Of a stretch of 64,000 bases of DNA, positions 11,720 to 24,826 are shown piece by piece. The translations under genes were made by a program, and so were the position numbers. Below the pieces are notes generated by a model. It was given only the letters and a program-made list of their open reading frames with translations, had not been told where the DNA came from and ran no database searches. Source of the stretch: Orthonyx spaldingii (taxonomy: Eukaryota > Chordata > Aves > Passeriformes > Orthonychidae); NCBI GenBank assembly GCA_013397795.1, contig VZTJ01005553.1, forward strand, positions 2,264,594 to 2,328,593. The letters are read 5' to 3'. Within the stretch, counting starts at the first letter, position 1; every line of letters begins with the position of its first letter.

Positions 11720-13512
11720 GTTGAAAGTAACCTGGGTAGATTTTTATCTCCTCACAGCAAAATAATTCACAAAACTTTTACAGGCATAAAATCATTTATG
11801 CTATAGCTAGAATTTTGGCAGCAAAATTCAAAAACCAATTATCTACATAAAGCCAGGCAAATAACTTCTCTATTGAGTGTCTTCTATGACCTTCAGTTAT
11901 GTTCATTATTTTTCTCTTCTAAGACATTTGAGATTCACTTTTCTTTGGACAAAAATCTTTTGTAAAGATCTGTCAGCAGTGTTTTGCCAATATATATATA
12001 TGTATTTGCCATCTAAAAGTAATCTACACGCCCAATTAAAACAGAGGTTCATACTAAATCAATATTAGAAGTTAATATTTTGCCCTTACTGAAATAGGCT
12101 GTCTTCTGCTTCAGCTAACACAAAATACACACCATGACTCAGATTGTATTTGGTTTAACTGTTCAAAAAAGGAAAGCAAAATAAAAGCTAGGTTTACAAA
12201 ACTACTGGAAGTAGGACATCATTTTCTACAGCAGCCCGTATACTGAGACACTCACCCAAGGTAAGGTGTCCATGGAGTTTAACAGACAATCTTGAGCTTA
12301 CTCTGGATGTGACTCAACAGATTCACAAAATCAACATATCTTGACATAAAAACAAGCCTTTCCACTCTTCAGAGTATCTTGGTCCAGTATCCTGACCAAG
12401 TTGTCCCTCAAAAACAGACAATCCCAGCCAACAGTGATGAGACCCTCTGTGCTGGGATGCCTGTTCTCAAAGAGAAGTGGATATTGCATAGCCAAAAAAA
12501 AAAATTATCTTACCATTATTAAGAAAAGCTTGACAGTGAGTGCAGGTTGTCTTGACTAAGCTCAGCTTAGCTTATTTTAGCTTTGTTAGTAGCAATAGCA
12601 ATAGCGTAGCAATCAGGTATTTATTCCCTGAATTGGATCTAGATTAATTTTGGCTGATAATTCATTATGGAAGGAATTGCCTGTGACTCTAATTTAAATG
12701 TGTCATGGAAGAGAAAAGATAAATACCAGATATCTCAGACTATAAATATTAATCCTAAAAATAAATAAATAAATAAATAAATTAAACCAAGACTTAATGA
12801 TCCTAGTCACTTCTAAACTGAAGTTGAAAACACTTGACATTGATTCCCCCATTCTCAAACACACACCTTCCAGAATCTGAGTTCTACCCTAATCACTTTG
12901 CTACAAGGTTCTTCCTTCTTCTGATCATCAAAACACAGACAAACACTGCAAGATACATTTTGGTTTTGACAGTAAAAAAAAAAAAACAAACCCAATATAA
13001 AACCCTAGTAATCATTATGTTGATTCATCATTATAGACTTTTTTTTAATGTCACCACACAAGATCTGGGATCTACTATACTTCTTTAGGTAAAACATGCA
13101 ACATCAATAAATTCCATGACATTTACTTTGAACTTCACCTTCAAACTGAAGTGACCAACTGGCTCTTCCTCACTGTATAATGAGAAATGGTCAGGCACAC
13201 ATCTTTGCTTTCCATGTGTCTGTGTGAACAGATGACTGGCAATCAACACATGGGATGTGTTACTGTTTGCTTTTCTTAAACCTCTCCCTGTGAGATGAAC
13301 TGAGCCACCTCCAGAACTTTTTCTAGATTAAAAGCTATTCACCATAATCTACTGAAATTAATAAGCAGTTCAAGGGCAGTCAAAAATACATATTCTGGTA
13401 GCCTCTCTAGTAACCAATCAAACAAAAGAACTCCAGTTGAGCTGCCGTGCTTTTCTGTTTACTGGTGTCAGCAATCCAAGGACAGTGCACATGGTTTCAT
13501 GTAGACCCAGTT
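11720..13512. other. Unique AT-rich non-coding sequence
   Basis: About 1.8 kb with an AAAT microsatellite (12757-12782) and short A runs. A 29-nt stretch at 12232-12260 sits between an acceptor-like ttttctacag and a donor-like caaggtaagg, but is too short to argue for an exon. Confidence 0.6.
12757..12782. repeat. AAAT microsatellite
   Basis: About six tetranucleotide units of aaat (26 nt), nearly perfect. Confidence 0.92.
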
Positions 13513-13725
13513 CACAGAATCACGGAAGAGTTGGGGTGGAAAGGAACCAGTGCTAAACAGAGGGAAGTACCACCTCCCTCAACCTGCTGGCTCAGCTCAG
13601 TGCAGCCTAGGGGACTCTTGGCCTCTTTTGCTGCAAGGGCAGGTTCATGGTCAACTTGGTGCCCACCAGGACCACCTGTTCCATCTCTGCAGCCAATTCA
13701 TGAACAGCAGTCACCCCCATGCAAT
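13513..13725 (-). mobile_element. CR1 LINE fragment with internal deletion
   Basis: It starts with cacagaatcacggaagagttggggtgg, the antisense CR1 3' terminus. After about 35 bp it jumps to 'gtgctaaacagagggaagtaccacctccctcaacctgctgg', which normally lies several hundred bases further inside ORF2 (the segment whose sense reading encodes the SRS/TREV...L-type motif). It then continues through 'gcaagggca...ggtcaacttggtg.ccaccaggacc'. The intervening part of the element is absent, so this is a deleted copy or two adjacent remnants on the same strand. Confidence 0.75.
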
Positions 13726-16340
13726 TCCTTGAATAACTTCATGGCAGACCTCTCCTCTCAGCGTGGGTCCAGCATGGAAGTAAGAAATGGCTGTATAGGA
13801 TTTAGCTGACTGATTAGGGCATTGATCCGCTGAGGGAAGGAACTGGGCGCCAGTGTAGCTTAAAACAAAGTATTATTTTATAAATCTCATTTGCAGTGTT
13901 CAAATCTCTTTGCTTTGGTTGTCAAACATCTGGAAAACTGTGAAAAAATAAACCTACAAGCCTGGAGCACTTTGGGATTGGTGTATATCAGGGTACATGA
14001 AAAAATTTTGATAGTGGGACCTTAACAGCCTGTTCCAGTCACCACAAAAGGGATTAGAGAGAGAACCTTGCTTCTCAGTGACCTAGAGGGTTCAATATAA
14101 ACCAATAGGCTCAAACACAGCAAAAAGATGAATAAGTAGCACATGGGTTATTGTCTGGGACAGTGATATTTTAATTGAACTAACCTGTAAGAAAAAGTCT
14201 CACCACACTCACCAGGTAGCCAACACTGCCAATGTGGCAATTATTTTCAATTACATTTTCGCCCTCACAAAAGCTGTCAATTCACCTGTAAAATGTAAAT
14301 ATAGCATTGAAAAGGCAACAATTCAGACCCAATTAAGTTTCAATCTTGAAAAGTAATTAATTTCATCTCATAGTTTAAATCTAGAAACTTGGTGGTACAT
14401 TACAGCCCACTTAGACAATTTATAATAAGCAAAATTCATTCATTGAGGAAAGGTCCCTATTTGCTCTGGCTTTAACCCTATCACACAATGACCAGAACAA
14501 ATCTGGACTGGACACTGAACAACACACTGATCTATACCTTAGCATGTATGTGCTGCACTGGATACAAGTGATCAGAAGATACAAATAGTTTAAGCTCTCT
14601 CTCTCCCTCCCCATATGCAAATAAATACCATATTTAAACAGTCAAAAGCAGTACAGAATCTGGTTCTTAGTATTCCCATCTTTATTACAGTCACATTTCT
14701 ACTTCTAGAGGCAGATTCCATCAGATTCTAAATCATTCTGACTATGGTAATTTCCATATTTTACAAGACCTTTTGCAATTCTATAGTTATTGATGCTAAC
14801 TACAAAAAGAATAATCCCCAATTTCTCCAGTAATGAGCCACAATTGCCTCCCCAGACCCTGAGGGTGACTTTGAAAAGAATGTTAGTTATCTCTAATGGA
14901 GATATGTAAACAGATGTTATATTTGTCATCTGATTAAGCTTTTCAGAATGATCATTAAAGTCACCCATATGGAACGTCATATGTACCTACTGTTTAACTG
15001 GGAAAAGCATATTCCTTGGTCTGAAGAAAATATATAGCTTGTGATATCTTAGGAACAGCAAGGAATATGAATTTTTTTCTATTCTCCTTTGGAATTATAT
15101 TAGGGTTATCTGGATGAAGCTGTTTTCAAGACTCATGTCTCATGTGCAGCACCACAGAGAGTGTGTCCAGACAATCAAAATCTTATGGATAAAAAAACTT
15201 ACTTATTCCTGTGACTGCTGACTTTGACTTTGGCTCTTCTGTCAAAGTGCCAAAGTGTTTCTATGTCTTACTAGGGAAGCCATTTAAAATAACGTTATCA
15301 CCTGTGGTTATTGCATATGCCTAGTTTTCTCACTATCTGAGTTGAAAGCTTTGGGTCTAATTTGCAACAAGATCATAAAACCACCAAAAAATGCATCTGA
15401 TGTCAGCACGAATTTTCTCATATACTTCACCTGCTTTACAAGGCTGAACAAACCCTGAATTATCAAGCATGAACAAATCAAATATCCAAAATTAGTGTGA
15501 AAGTGAGCCTCGGTTTTCCGTTTGGGTTTGTTTGTTTGTTCGTTGGTCTTTTCTTATCTTCCTGTGCTCTAATTTGCCCTAGAGTTTGTTATCTGAGTGA
15601 TTATGTTTCCTCTTTCCCCTCCTCGTTCCCAGCTGCACTTTCCTTATCCTGTCTTTCACAAAACCCATCAAGACAGATGGATTCATATAACCACTAATGC
15701 TCAGTTTCAAAGCTACTCAGACTCAAAATGTGGCTGTGTTAACACAGAGCTTTTCCCAAACCAATACAGTCTGTTTCTCAGTCAGGCTTGTTATACTAGG
15801 GCATAGAACAGAAAGACCCTGTGCTTTCAGTTCCAATAAACATACCCATCCAAGGATGGAGAGACTTGTTATGGCAAAAGGCTGACTTCATCTTGAAGCT
15901 AATCATGCTTAATCCCTGGGAAAATAATACCCATGCACTTTGGTTAGCAGTAGCAGCAGTAAGAACCTTCAGCATGTGCAAGAAAAAACAGCTCTTTGAA
16001 GACTTAATTATTATCTCAAGCATATATATGGAGAGCCTTTGTGAATTCTGGATTGTAACTCAGCCAAATTTGTTTGCATTTTCAAAAGCATCACCATTAA
16101 TGAAAATAATCTGGCTCTTCTAGAAGTGCTGGACTGTCAGGAATACAGAAATATCAGTTCATAAAATGACTAAATTATTCTGGATAAAAAATGGTCAGAC
16201 CAGTTAGTCTAAGGCAGACAAAGAACATGGAAAATTTGAGTTTAACATTTAAAATTTTTCAAAGTTACACTCTGAGAAATATTTGTACAGACAGAATCAA
16301 ATCCTTCTAATAGTAATAGATGTTATCAGTTCTTCCCACC
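13726..16340. other. Unique AT-rich non-coding sequence
   Basis: About 2.6 kb without recognisable repeats or genes. Several open frames of 60-100 codons on both strands overlap each other and look random. Confidence 0.6.
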
Positions 16341-16933
16341 TTTGCTGGTTTTGGCTCAGCTAGAGTTAATTTTCTTCATAGTAGCTGGTACACGGCTGTG
16401 TTTTGGATTTCTACTGGAAACAGTGTTTATAGCACAAGGATGGTTTTGTTACTGCTGAGCAGTGCTCACACAGAGCTGAGGCCTTTTCTTGCTCCTCATC
16501 CCACCCCACCAGCGAGGGTGCTGGGGGTGCACAAGAAGCTGGGAGGGGACATAGCTGGGACAGCTGATCCAAACTGACCACAGGGATATTCCAGACTGTA
16601 GGGTGTCATGCTCAGCAGATAAAGTCAGGGGAGAAGGCAGAAAGTGGGGACATTTGGAGTGATGATGCTTTTCTTCCCAAGTTCTCATTAACTGTGATGG
16701 AGACTGTTGTCCTGGGGATGGCTGCACACCTGCCTGCCCATGGGAAGTGGTGCATGAATTCCTTGTTTTGTTTTGCTTGCACAAGCAGTGTTTGATTTAC
16801 CTGCTAAACAGTCTCTATTTCAACCCACAAGTTTTCTCAATTTGAGTCTTCCAGTTCTCTCCCTGATCCCACTGAGGGGGGTGAGTGAGTGACTGGGTGG
16901 GGCTGAGCTGCTGACTGGGGTTAAACCATGACA
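16341..16933 (+). mobile_element. Solo LTR, near full length (avian ERV)
   Basis: It begins 'tttgctggttttggctcagctagag', a decayed form of the TGTCCTGGTTT-type LTR start, and ends 'ctggggttaaaccatgaca', the matching terminus. Internal landmarks fit the plus orientation: cacaagaagctgggagggga, a pyrimidine/AT stretch before 'ctatttcaacccacaagtttt' where the polyadenylation region lies, and the 'gttctctccctgatcccactgagggggg' block near the 3' end. No gag, pol or env sequence is attached, so it is a solo LTR left by recombination. Clear target-site duplications are not visible (ccacc left, ataac right), as expected for an old copy. Such LTRs carry a retroviral promoter, now probably inactive. Confidence 0.85.
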
Positions 16934-17871
16934 ATAACACATTCAGCTGTGATAGCTATGATGTAATAGTTATAATTACTTTCTCCAATTAAATAACTTT
17001 AGTTTTTACTAAGTCTATAATTTATCTCAACCAGACTTTTTCCTTGATATATACCTAAACATTTCCTACATAAATATTTTTTTATACAGGTCCCTTTGTC
17101 CTCCTCGCAGCTGCTCCAACTGGTTCTGCTCTCTTCCACCTCCACCTTTCCCTTCTTCACTCTCCACATCTGTTTATTTCAGCCTCTAGTACTCAAGCTT
17201 CTGATTATACTTCCATTCCCTTGGCTGAGACATTGTGACACATTTTATTGTGCTTTTACTATTAGAGGTATTTCTGTAATAAGAGAAAGGCACTTCCTAA
17301 GCCTCCTTCTTCTTGCTCTTGTTTAGATATTTCAGATACCAAGAAATACATTTCAGACCTTCACCAAGAGATGCTCTAATGAAAATTAAGTTAGAAGTTC
17401 TGTTACAAAATGCTTCAGCATCCACCTGAGAGTTGATAAACATTAAAAAGAAGATATGCTAGCCAAGACACTTTCAAGTACAGCTTGAATGGTGCTGTAA
17501 AGGAGAAAACAGACACCAGTGTATCTATGAGTGGATCTAGCAAATTCATGTTAATTAATTTTTGTACTTCATTAAAGAAACCAGGATTTGCAATTTAATG
17601 GACCTTGGATTTTACTTCTCATCCCTGTCCTGTGACAGTCCAAAGTACCTTAATGACAGCATCAACCAAATTAGCACAGAATTTCATTTATTATACTCCT
17701 GTTGAAATTAAAAGCAATGAGATAAAGTACATAATAATGAAAATAGCAAATAAACATGGGTTAAATGTAAAACTCATTACTCCTTTTACAGCCTTTAAAA
17801 TATGACCTCTTTTTGAAGGATACCTTCAAACAAAGGATAGCTACCATTAAGTATGCATTATCCAATGCCCT
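16934..17871. other. Unique AT-rich non-coding sequence
   Basis: About 940 bp between the solo LTR and a CR1 3' end; no recognisable feature. Confidence 0.6.
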
Positions 17872-18892
17872 TAGAATCACAGAATCCTATAATGGTTTGG
17901 GATGGAAGGGACTAGATCACCCAGTTCCAACCCCCCTGCCATGGGCAGGGAACCTTCCACTGGACCAGGTTGCTCAGAGGCCCCCTCAGTCTGGCCTTGA
18001 ACACTACCAGGAATGTGGCATCCACAGGTTCTCTGGGCAAACTGTTCCAGTGCTTCCCTACCCTGATAGTGAAGGATTTCCTCCTAATATCTAATTTAAG
18101 TCTACCCTTTTTCTGTTTAAAGCCATTACCCCTTATCTTATCAGAACAGGCCCTGACAAAAAGTTTTTTCCCATCTTTCTTACAGGCTCCCTTTTTGGTA
18201 CTGGAAGATGCTATAAAGTCTCCCCGGAGCCTTCTCTTTTCCAGTATGAACAGCTTCAACTCTGTTAGACTGTCCTCATTGGAGGGGTGCTCCAGCCCTC
18301 TCTGAGCATCTTTGTGGCCTTCTCCAGACTTTCTCCAACACATCCACATCCTTCTTAAGTAGGGAGTCCCACAGCTGGACACAACACTCCAGGTAAAGGT
18401 CTCACGAGAGCAGAGGTGCAGAGTCCCCTCTCTCGCCCTGCTACCCACACTGCTTTGGGTGCAGCCCAGGTTGACTTTCTGGGCTGTGAGTGCACATTTC
18501 TGGGACATGTTGAGCTTCTTATCCACCAAATATGCCTAAGTCCTTCTCTCAAGGACTGCTCTCAATCCCAATTCTCGTCCCAGCCTGTACTGATAGTTGG
18601 GATTGCCACAACCCATGTGCAGGGCCTTTCACTCGGCCTTGTTGATCTTCATGAGATTCACACAGGTCCATCTCTCAATTCTGTCCAGGTCACTCTGGAT
18701 GGTATCCCTTCTCTCCAGTGTGTTGACCACACCACTGAACTTGGTGTTGTTAACAGACTTGCTGAGGCTGCCCTCAATCCCACTGTCTGTGTCACCCACA
18801 AAGATGTTAAACAGCATTGATCCCAATGCCATCCCCTGAGGAATGCCACTCATCGCTGCTCTCCACTTGGACATTGACCTGTTGACCCCAGT
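17872..18892 (-). mobile_element. CR1 LINE, 3' half (RT palm to 3' tail)
   Basis: The 3' terminus is at 17872 (tagaatcacagaatcctata, the antisense octamer tail). On the minus strand the C-terminal ORF2 is still open for 205 codons (18529-17912), including EKRRLRGDFI, RGNGFKQKKGRLKLDIRR and WNSLPREPVDA. Upstream, at 18898-18629, is the RT palm: IPQGMALGSMLFNIFVGD and SLSKSVNNTKF. The normal catalytic FADD is replaced by VNN, so the enzyme would be inactive even without the frameshifts. The element is interrupted at 18892 by an LTR and resumes at 19149 on the same strand, so this and the entry at 19149-20370 are two halves of one insertion. Confidence 0.93.
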
Positions 18893-19148
18893 TGTCATGG
18901 TTTAGATGGTACTCCCTAATTTAGTGCTGAAAATCTTCAAACCATGTGCCACTCGCTCACTCCCCCTTTTCATTTCTGCCTGTGGCAGGATGGAGAGGAG
19001 AACTGCAGGCACAAAAAAGTAAAGATCACAGATTGAGATGAGAACAATTTGTTGGAAATAGCAATGAGATAAGGAAAGGGACAATAATATGACAGAGGGT
19101 ACAAGAAAGAGGCAAATGATTCACATCGAAACTGCAATACCTGACCAC
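18893..19148 (-). mobile_element. Truncated LTR lodged inside a CR1
   Basis: It starts exactly at 'tgtcatggttta', the complement of the TAAACCATGACA LTR terminus, directly against CR1 sequence at 18892. It continues with 'cgctcactcccccttttcat' and 'cagattgagatgagaacaattt', the same order of blocks as the minus-strand LTR at 28667-29209 (ctcactccctccc, gatcgagatacagtt), but differs enough to be another subfamily. It ends abruptly near 19148 without the opposite LTR terminus. Only the 3' end of the LTR in its own orientation remains. Confidence 0.7.
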
Positions 19149-20370
19149 TCCCTTGCCAGGCACAGAAGTGAGACTGACCAGCCTGTAGCTTTCCAGTCTA
19201 AAAGTAGGGATTATATTTCCCCTTTTCCAATCAATGGGAACTTCACTAGGCTGCCAAGATTTCTCAAATATGATGAAGAGTGGCTTAGCAAGTTCATCCA
19301 CCATTTCCTTCAGGATCTGTGGATACATCTCATCAGGTCCCATGGACCTTGCTTTCTGCAGCTTATGTGACTTGGGTGGTGTTGCTGGAGCACTTGCAGT
19401 GATGTCCAATGCAAAAAAGTCATTGAGTACCTCTGTCTTCTCCATATCCTGGCTATCCTGGTCTCCCATTTCCTTCTGGAGAGAGCCCACATTTTTCCTA
19501 GTCTTCCTTTTATCACCCATGTACCTGTAGAAGCTTTTCTTGTGGCCTTGACATCCCTGGCCAGATATAATTCTGTCAATTCTTTAGCTTTTCTAACCTG
19601 ATCCCTGGCTGCTTGGAAAATCTCTCTGTATTCCTCCCAGGCTACCTGTTCTTGCTGCCACCCTCTGTAGGATTCTTTTTTGGTTTCACTTTGCCTATGA
19701 ATTTGTTGCTCATTCATGCAGACCTCAAGGCATTTGTGTCTGACTTTGTTGGGATGCATCACTACTGAACTTGGAGGAAGTGATCCTTGAGTAACAACCA
19801 GCTCTCTTGGCCCTCCTCTCTTGAGGGATTTATCCCATGGTGTGCTACCAAGCAGGACCCTGAGGAGACGAAAGTCTGCTCTCCTGAAGTCCAGGGTAGT
19901 GAGCTTGCTGTGTGTCCTTCTTGTTCAAGGTTCTTGACCCTCCTACATTTCCTGATCACTGCAGGCCAGGCTGCCCTTCAGCTTCATATTCCCCACCTTC
20001 CCACAGTGGTTCAGAACAGCACCTCTCCTCATTGGTTCATCTGGTTCACCTGGAGAAGGAGGTTATCATCAAAGCATTGCAGCAATTTCCTGGAATGGTA
20101 ATGCCCTGCTATGTTGTCCCTCCAAGAGATATCAAGGTGGTTGAAGGCCCCCCTGAGGACCAGGGCTTGTGAATCTGAGACTGATCCGCTGTCTATGGAG
20201 ACACTCATCTGCTTTGTATTCCTGTTTGGGTGGCCTATAGCAGATCCTCACTATGATGTCCCCTGTCCCTGTCCTCCCTTTAATCCTGACCCATAAGCTC
20301 GCGGTCACCTCACCCATCCCCAGGTGGAGCCCCCCGCGCTCCAGCTGGTCAGGGACATTGAGCAGAGCAG
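19149..20370 (-). mobile_element. CR1 LINE, 5' half (endonuclease to early RT)
   Basis: Read on the minus strand from the right, this encodes decayed CR1 ORF2. SLWVRIKGRTGTGDIIVRI and CYRPPKQE (20300-20210) are the late part of the apurinic-type endonuclease domain. Next come the linker around WEEYREIF and VRKAKELTELYLARDVKA (about 19640-19540), DKRKTRKNVGSLQKEMGD (19515-19460), then SMGPDEMYPQILKEM, AKPLFIIFEKSWQPSEVP and VSLTSVPGKG (about 19340-19150), the start of the RT fingers. The reading frame switches several times and contains stops. The 5' limit near 20370 is approximate; the N-terminal endonuclease and ORF1 are missing. It ends at the LTR fragment. Confidence 0.88.
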
Positions 20371-23032
20371 AAGGGTAACGATGTAACTCATTCTAAGATA
20401 AACAGATGAGCCAATGCTCTTGTAACTGGTACACTGACTGATGATAATTTTTCCCCCTACTGAATACTCTTAATGACATCAGATTTCAATTTACTGGGCT
20501 GTTAGTACCCAACAAAAACAATAAATAAGGGAACATGGGTTTCCAAACAAACAGCCATTTCATTTAGTGAGTCTATACTGGAGAAACCTCTGCAACAGTA
20601 GGTGTTAAGAGCTTCAACAAATATAGAACAAAACAAGAGATGAAAGTCTGTGTTGTGCCTCTGAGAGATTTTCTACATGGCTCAGACATCATTAAAAGGA
20701 GTTACTGCTGAAATCTGAAGCATAATAGTTGCCTGGCACTGCCTTCCTGTGTCACTCTGCCCTGAATGCCTTTGTGCATCCAGGTTAAACCCCACTGCCA
20801 AGGGCAAACTGCAGAAGGGCACTGGGAAGGTGGCATGACGTTCTTCTTGTGCAGAGCCAAGAGCTCTGCAGGAGCTACCTTGGGCTGTTTCCCAGTTCTT
20901 TGAGACACAATTAATGAGGCCAAGATGTAGCTTCCGTCAAATTCAGTCTCTCTCAGAGCAGAGCCCTTGCTACAGCAAAAATCTGCACATTGTGCATTAA
21001 TATCCTATGGACAGTGACCCCGCATGCAGTACCCGAAGCCCACAGGGATGCTGAGTGTGTGAACGTACTCCAGTACACCAGTCCCTCCAGCAACCCTCCC
21101 TGCTTCCATCAAGATTCCTATGCCAGCATTGGCACACATCTCCAACACCAGGATCTCCAGTCACAGGAGAGAGAGAGAGAAAGAAGAGGACAGGAGAGAA
21201 ACAGCTCAATGGAATGCTGTCCCCCCTACAAGTGATACAGAGTTTTGGACAGGTAGAATCAAGCAATTATAAAAGTAGTAGGAGTTCTCAGTTCTGTGGG
21301 TGTTTTTTACCAGTTCTATATTGTTGGGGTGGGTTTTTCCCCTTCTTTTAGAATTCTTGTCAACTTGAGAGTTACTTGTCAACACAGAGTCAAGAGCTAC
21401 AAAATCAAATTGGAAAATTTCAACAACTGCACTTGTAGAACACAAATTAGGTTTCTCCATGATATCAAGCAAGCTTTTTACACAAAAGAAATTTAAGAAT
21501 GCTTTGAAGACCAGACTTTTCAAATTGAGGTTTTCTTCTTACTGTTAAATAGTTAACACCTGATGCAAAAGTAATTTTTAAATTGTTTTGATTCCAGTCA
21601 ATGAATTACAGCAGATTATTAACATTCAATTTACACCAAGTGCATTTACATTTAAATTAACCTTATTCAAATGCAACTTTGATTATTTTTAATGCTAATA
21701 TAGCAATTCTTAAATTGCTAACGAACTTTTTCTGACCAAATACATTTAAAAAGCCAGCCTTGAACTGTTACTCAAAATACTGGATACAACAAATCTGAAT
21801 AAATTTTGCAGAAGTACTGAACAAATATAACGATTAATTAAGAGCAGTTTCAAATGACTGAAAGTATAAATCCTGACACTTTCCTAGATGGTTTTAGTAA
21901 ACAACAATATCTTTGCTATAAATTTATTTTAGAAATAACTTTAACGAGTCCCCTTTTTTTCTCTCTCTTCTGAAGAGTCCTTTAGTGTTGCTCCCAAGTG
22001 TCAACAAAATGTGACTATTTAAGGTTCATACTAGTCTATCAGCCTCCTGAAAGGGTTTCAATGAATACACATTATTTTTTTCATAACATTGAAAATACAT
22101 CAATTTTATCTATCTAATGTTACATATAACTACCTGCATATGCCAGCTTGTGTCTCCTTTGTTAATGCTCAGTGGTTGTACAGCCAATCACCCAGGACCA
22201 AAACAGATACATTATTAAAATAAATTTGCAAGTGATGGCATACTTGAAAAGGTCACTGTACAGACTAAAGAGCACTACAAGTATCACACACTCTAAAGGA
22301 AAAAAAGGATTAAAAGTTAAGCAAAGTCAGCTTGTAGTTTTCAATATAGTAACTTGTCCTTGAATTATGATTGTCTGCTACACTGCTAAACCTGCTATAG
22401 TACGAGAAATATTTTCAAAAACATTTAACAAATTTAGAGACCTATATCACATTCTTAAGTGTCTTCTCAGTAATAAACTGGGTAATTACTGATTTGTTTC
22501 CTCACTTGGCTTCAACAAGTTTTCTGAAATTTAGGATATTCATTACTCGTTTCTTCACAGCCTGCAAGATTTGAGCCAAGAATGAAGGTTTTTGGAAGTT
22601 AACTGCCAGGAGCATGTGGTTGGAAAAAAAAGGAAAGTGTGCAAAAGAGCTGAATATAACTTTCATTTACATAGTATTTTCAGAAAAAAAGGGTGCATAC
22701 TAATTTAATATACATTAAATAAAAGAGCTGTAGGTTGGGGCAGGGAAGAGTGAAATCAATTTCCAGTTATTAACAACAGAGAAAAAATGCTAAAAAAATT
22801 AGAAAATATAAAAATGACAATAAGTAGCCTAAAGGTAAACTCAATAAAATAAATGGGATATGTAAAATGGCAGAGGAATGATGTCTTATGTAAATATTTT
22901 TTCGATATCAATCTCACAACAGTTTGTTTTTCTTTTCTGGGCTCAACTTTGGCCAATTGGACAAAACTGGAGAATCAAATTTGTAGGGAAAAAATCTGAA
23001 TTAAAATCACACAGCTGTCATCCTGTCAGCAA
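20371..23032. other. Unique non-coding sequence
   Basis: About 2.7 kb. The first 900 bp are less AT-rich and include a GA repeat (21167-21181); the rest is AT-rich. No gene, RNA gene or transposon was recognised. Confidence 0.6.
21167..21181. repeat. GA dinucleotide repeat
   Basis: About seven GA units followed by imperfect purine sequence to 21200. Confidence 0.85.
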
Positions 23033-23165
23033 CTACAGGAATGTAACCATTGGAACAAGATGTCCAGAGAGGCTGTGTAGTCTCAATCCTTCGAGATTTC
23101 CAAGACCAGGTTGGACAAAGTCCACAGCAACTGTCCATGAAATCAAAATTGACTCATCCTTCAGC
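23033..23165 (+). mobile_element. CR1 LINE 3' fragment, tail lost
   Basis: The sequence 'gtaaccattggaacaagatgtccagagaggctgtgtagtctcaatccttcgagatttccaagaccaggttggacaaag' follows the CR1 3' region on the sense strand: the segment encoding the end of ORF2 and the start of the 3' UTR. The terminal octamer repeats are not seen. A short, old remnant. Confidence 0.7.
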
Positions 23166-24084
23166 AGGAGTCCTTCCACGGAGAGCTCTAAAATCTAAAT
23201 GACTGCATATATACACAGTGAAGCTTAAATACCAAGATATGAGCTTGAAACCTTTATACATTCATGTCTACATTTCTATAGCTTGCTTCTATAGCTTTTC
23301 ATTTTGGTTTTTTTTTTTCTTCCTTCAGATTTGTACTCACAGATATTTGTCCTTTTGCTTTTTTTTCTAGTTTCTGAGGGCTGATCTGGACTACAAACTC
23401 CTGAACTGTATCTCAAACACTTTCCAGTTCTTCATCAATTAATTTCATACAATATTTTACATTTTGTACTTTTGAGCTTTTTGCAAAAGCAAGTTTGCCT
23501 TTCTGTTGCCCAGTAGTTGTGTGACTCCCTTATAAAATTTCAAAGCTGAAATTATGACCACTGGAACAGAATATTTTTCCATATATTATCACACTGAAGC
23601 ATGTGGTGCAATCTCTTTGTTTCAATTCAATGCAGAAATTAAAGAGAAATTTAATTTGCTTATAGGGAACAAATCATGCTAATGTTTTTTCAGGATTAAT
23701 ATCTACAGGATCACAACCTTCTTGTTAAGGAATAATGAAGTGACATCTGATTCGAAGCACATGCAAAAGAAATTTAGCTGAAGGATTCACACAAAGATGT
23801 CAAATTATCAGATGGAGTCAAGGAATTTCAGTGCAAAATTCTGGCTGAAACCAAGATAGATTCAGCTATGCTCTGACTTGGCCATTGCTCACACAATAGT
23901 TTGAATGACTGGAAATGTGTGTTTTTGTTCACATAGGAGACAGAGTTCTGAGTTCTGAAAAGTATTTGTGTAGATAGAGAGAAAACATTTCTTTATCCTC
24001 CTATTTTACACTTCTGATCCAACATAACAGAATCATTGTCAGAAGCATGAACATATGTAGATCTTCAGTTCTCATTCAACATTT

Positions 24085-24112
24085 TGTGTGTGTATATATA
24101 TATACATATACA
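24085..24112. repeat. TG/TA compound microsatellite
   Basis: gtgtgtg followed by alternating ta with one ca interruption, 28 nt in all. Confidence 0.88.
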
Positions 24113-24807
24113 TTTCCATTATATTTGTATGATTCTATGATTTCAAGCAATAAGACAATAAACTTGCTGCATGGAGTCTTGGAAATATGAAATCTCTGTA
24201 ACCTGCCCCAGTTTCATCATTAACCTGCCATGCAAATGCTTGCGCATACCTTGCTTTCCTTCCATCCATCTACCATCCTGTTCTGCTTTTCAAACAGTTA
24301 CTTCTGTCTGTGCTCTCTGCAGTACTCCTACTGCAGATGGCATCACAGCAAAGGGAGCCCTCTCCTCTCCCCCCTTCTCCTGGAAACAGCAGGTCTTCTG
24401 CAGAAAGTGGTCTGGTGTGTTCTTTAACACATGAAGTGATCTGTCAGTTAACCCTTGCTCACACAAATCCCCCATTACTTTCCATATTTGCTGCTGCTGG
24501 GGCTCCACTGCTTCAGAGACTTACTGGCTATAATTCCTATGTTTCTGTTGAAAAATATTTTTATTCTCCATGAAAGATTTTCTACTTCAAAGCTTTGCAT
24601 TGGTAAAATGCAATATATGCCACAAAATGAATCACAAGGAGGAAAAAAATATTCGTTAAAATATGACCTAGGGTTGCGTAATAATAATTTGTTAGTTTGT
24701 TTTTGTTTTGGGTTTTTTCCTGCTCTTTTGGCAGGGAGGGGTTGTTACTATGTTGCCTTTCTTCATAATCCAGGTAAAACTTGATTGTTGTTACATTGTT
24801 TGAATTT

Positions 24808-24826
24808 AAAAAAAAAAAAAAAAAAA
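24808..24826. repeat. Poly-A run, 19 nt
   Basis: Nineteen consecutive A with no adjacent retroelement body that I can recognise. Confidence 0.92.

Noticed and set aside
12232..12260. 29-nt segment between tttctacag and gtaagg, micro-exon-like
   Set aside because: Too short to test by eye; such motif pairs are expected by chance in 64 kb.
17912..18529. 205-codon minus-strand open frame
   Set aside because: It is the C-terminal part of CR1 ORF2, not a host gene; annotated as CR1.
19310..19762. 150-codon minus-strand open frame
   Set aside because: Frameshifted CR1 ORF2 linker (WEEYREIF, VRKAKEL); not an independent gene.
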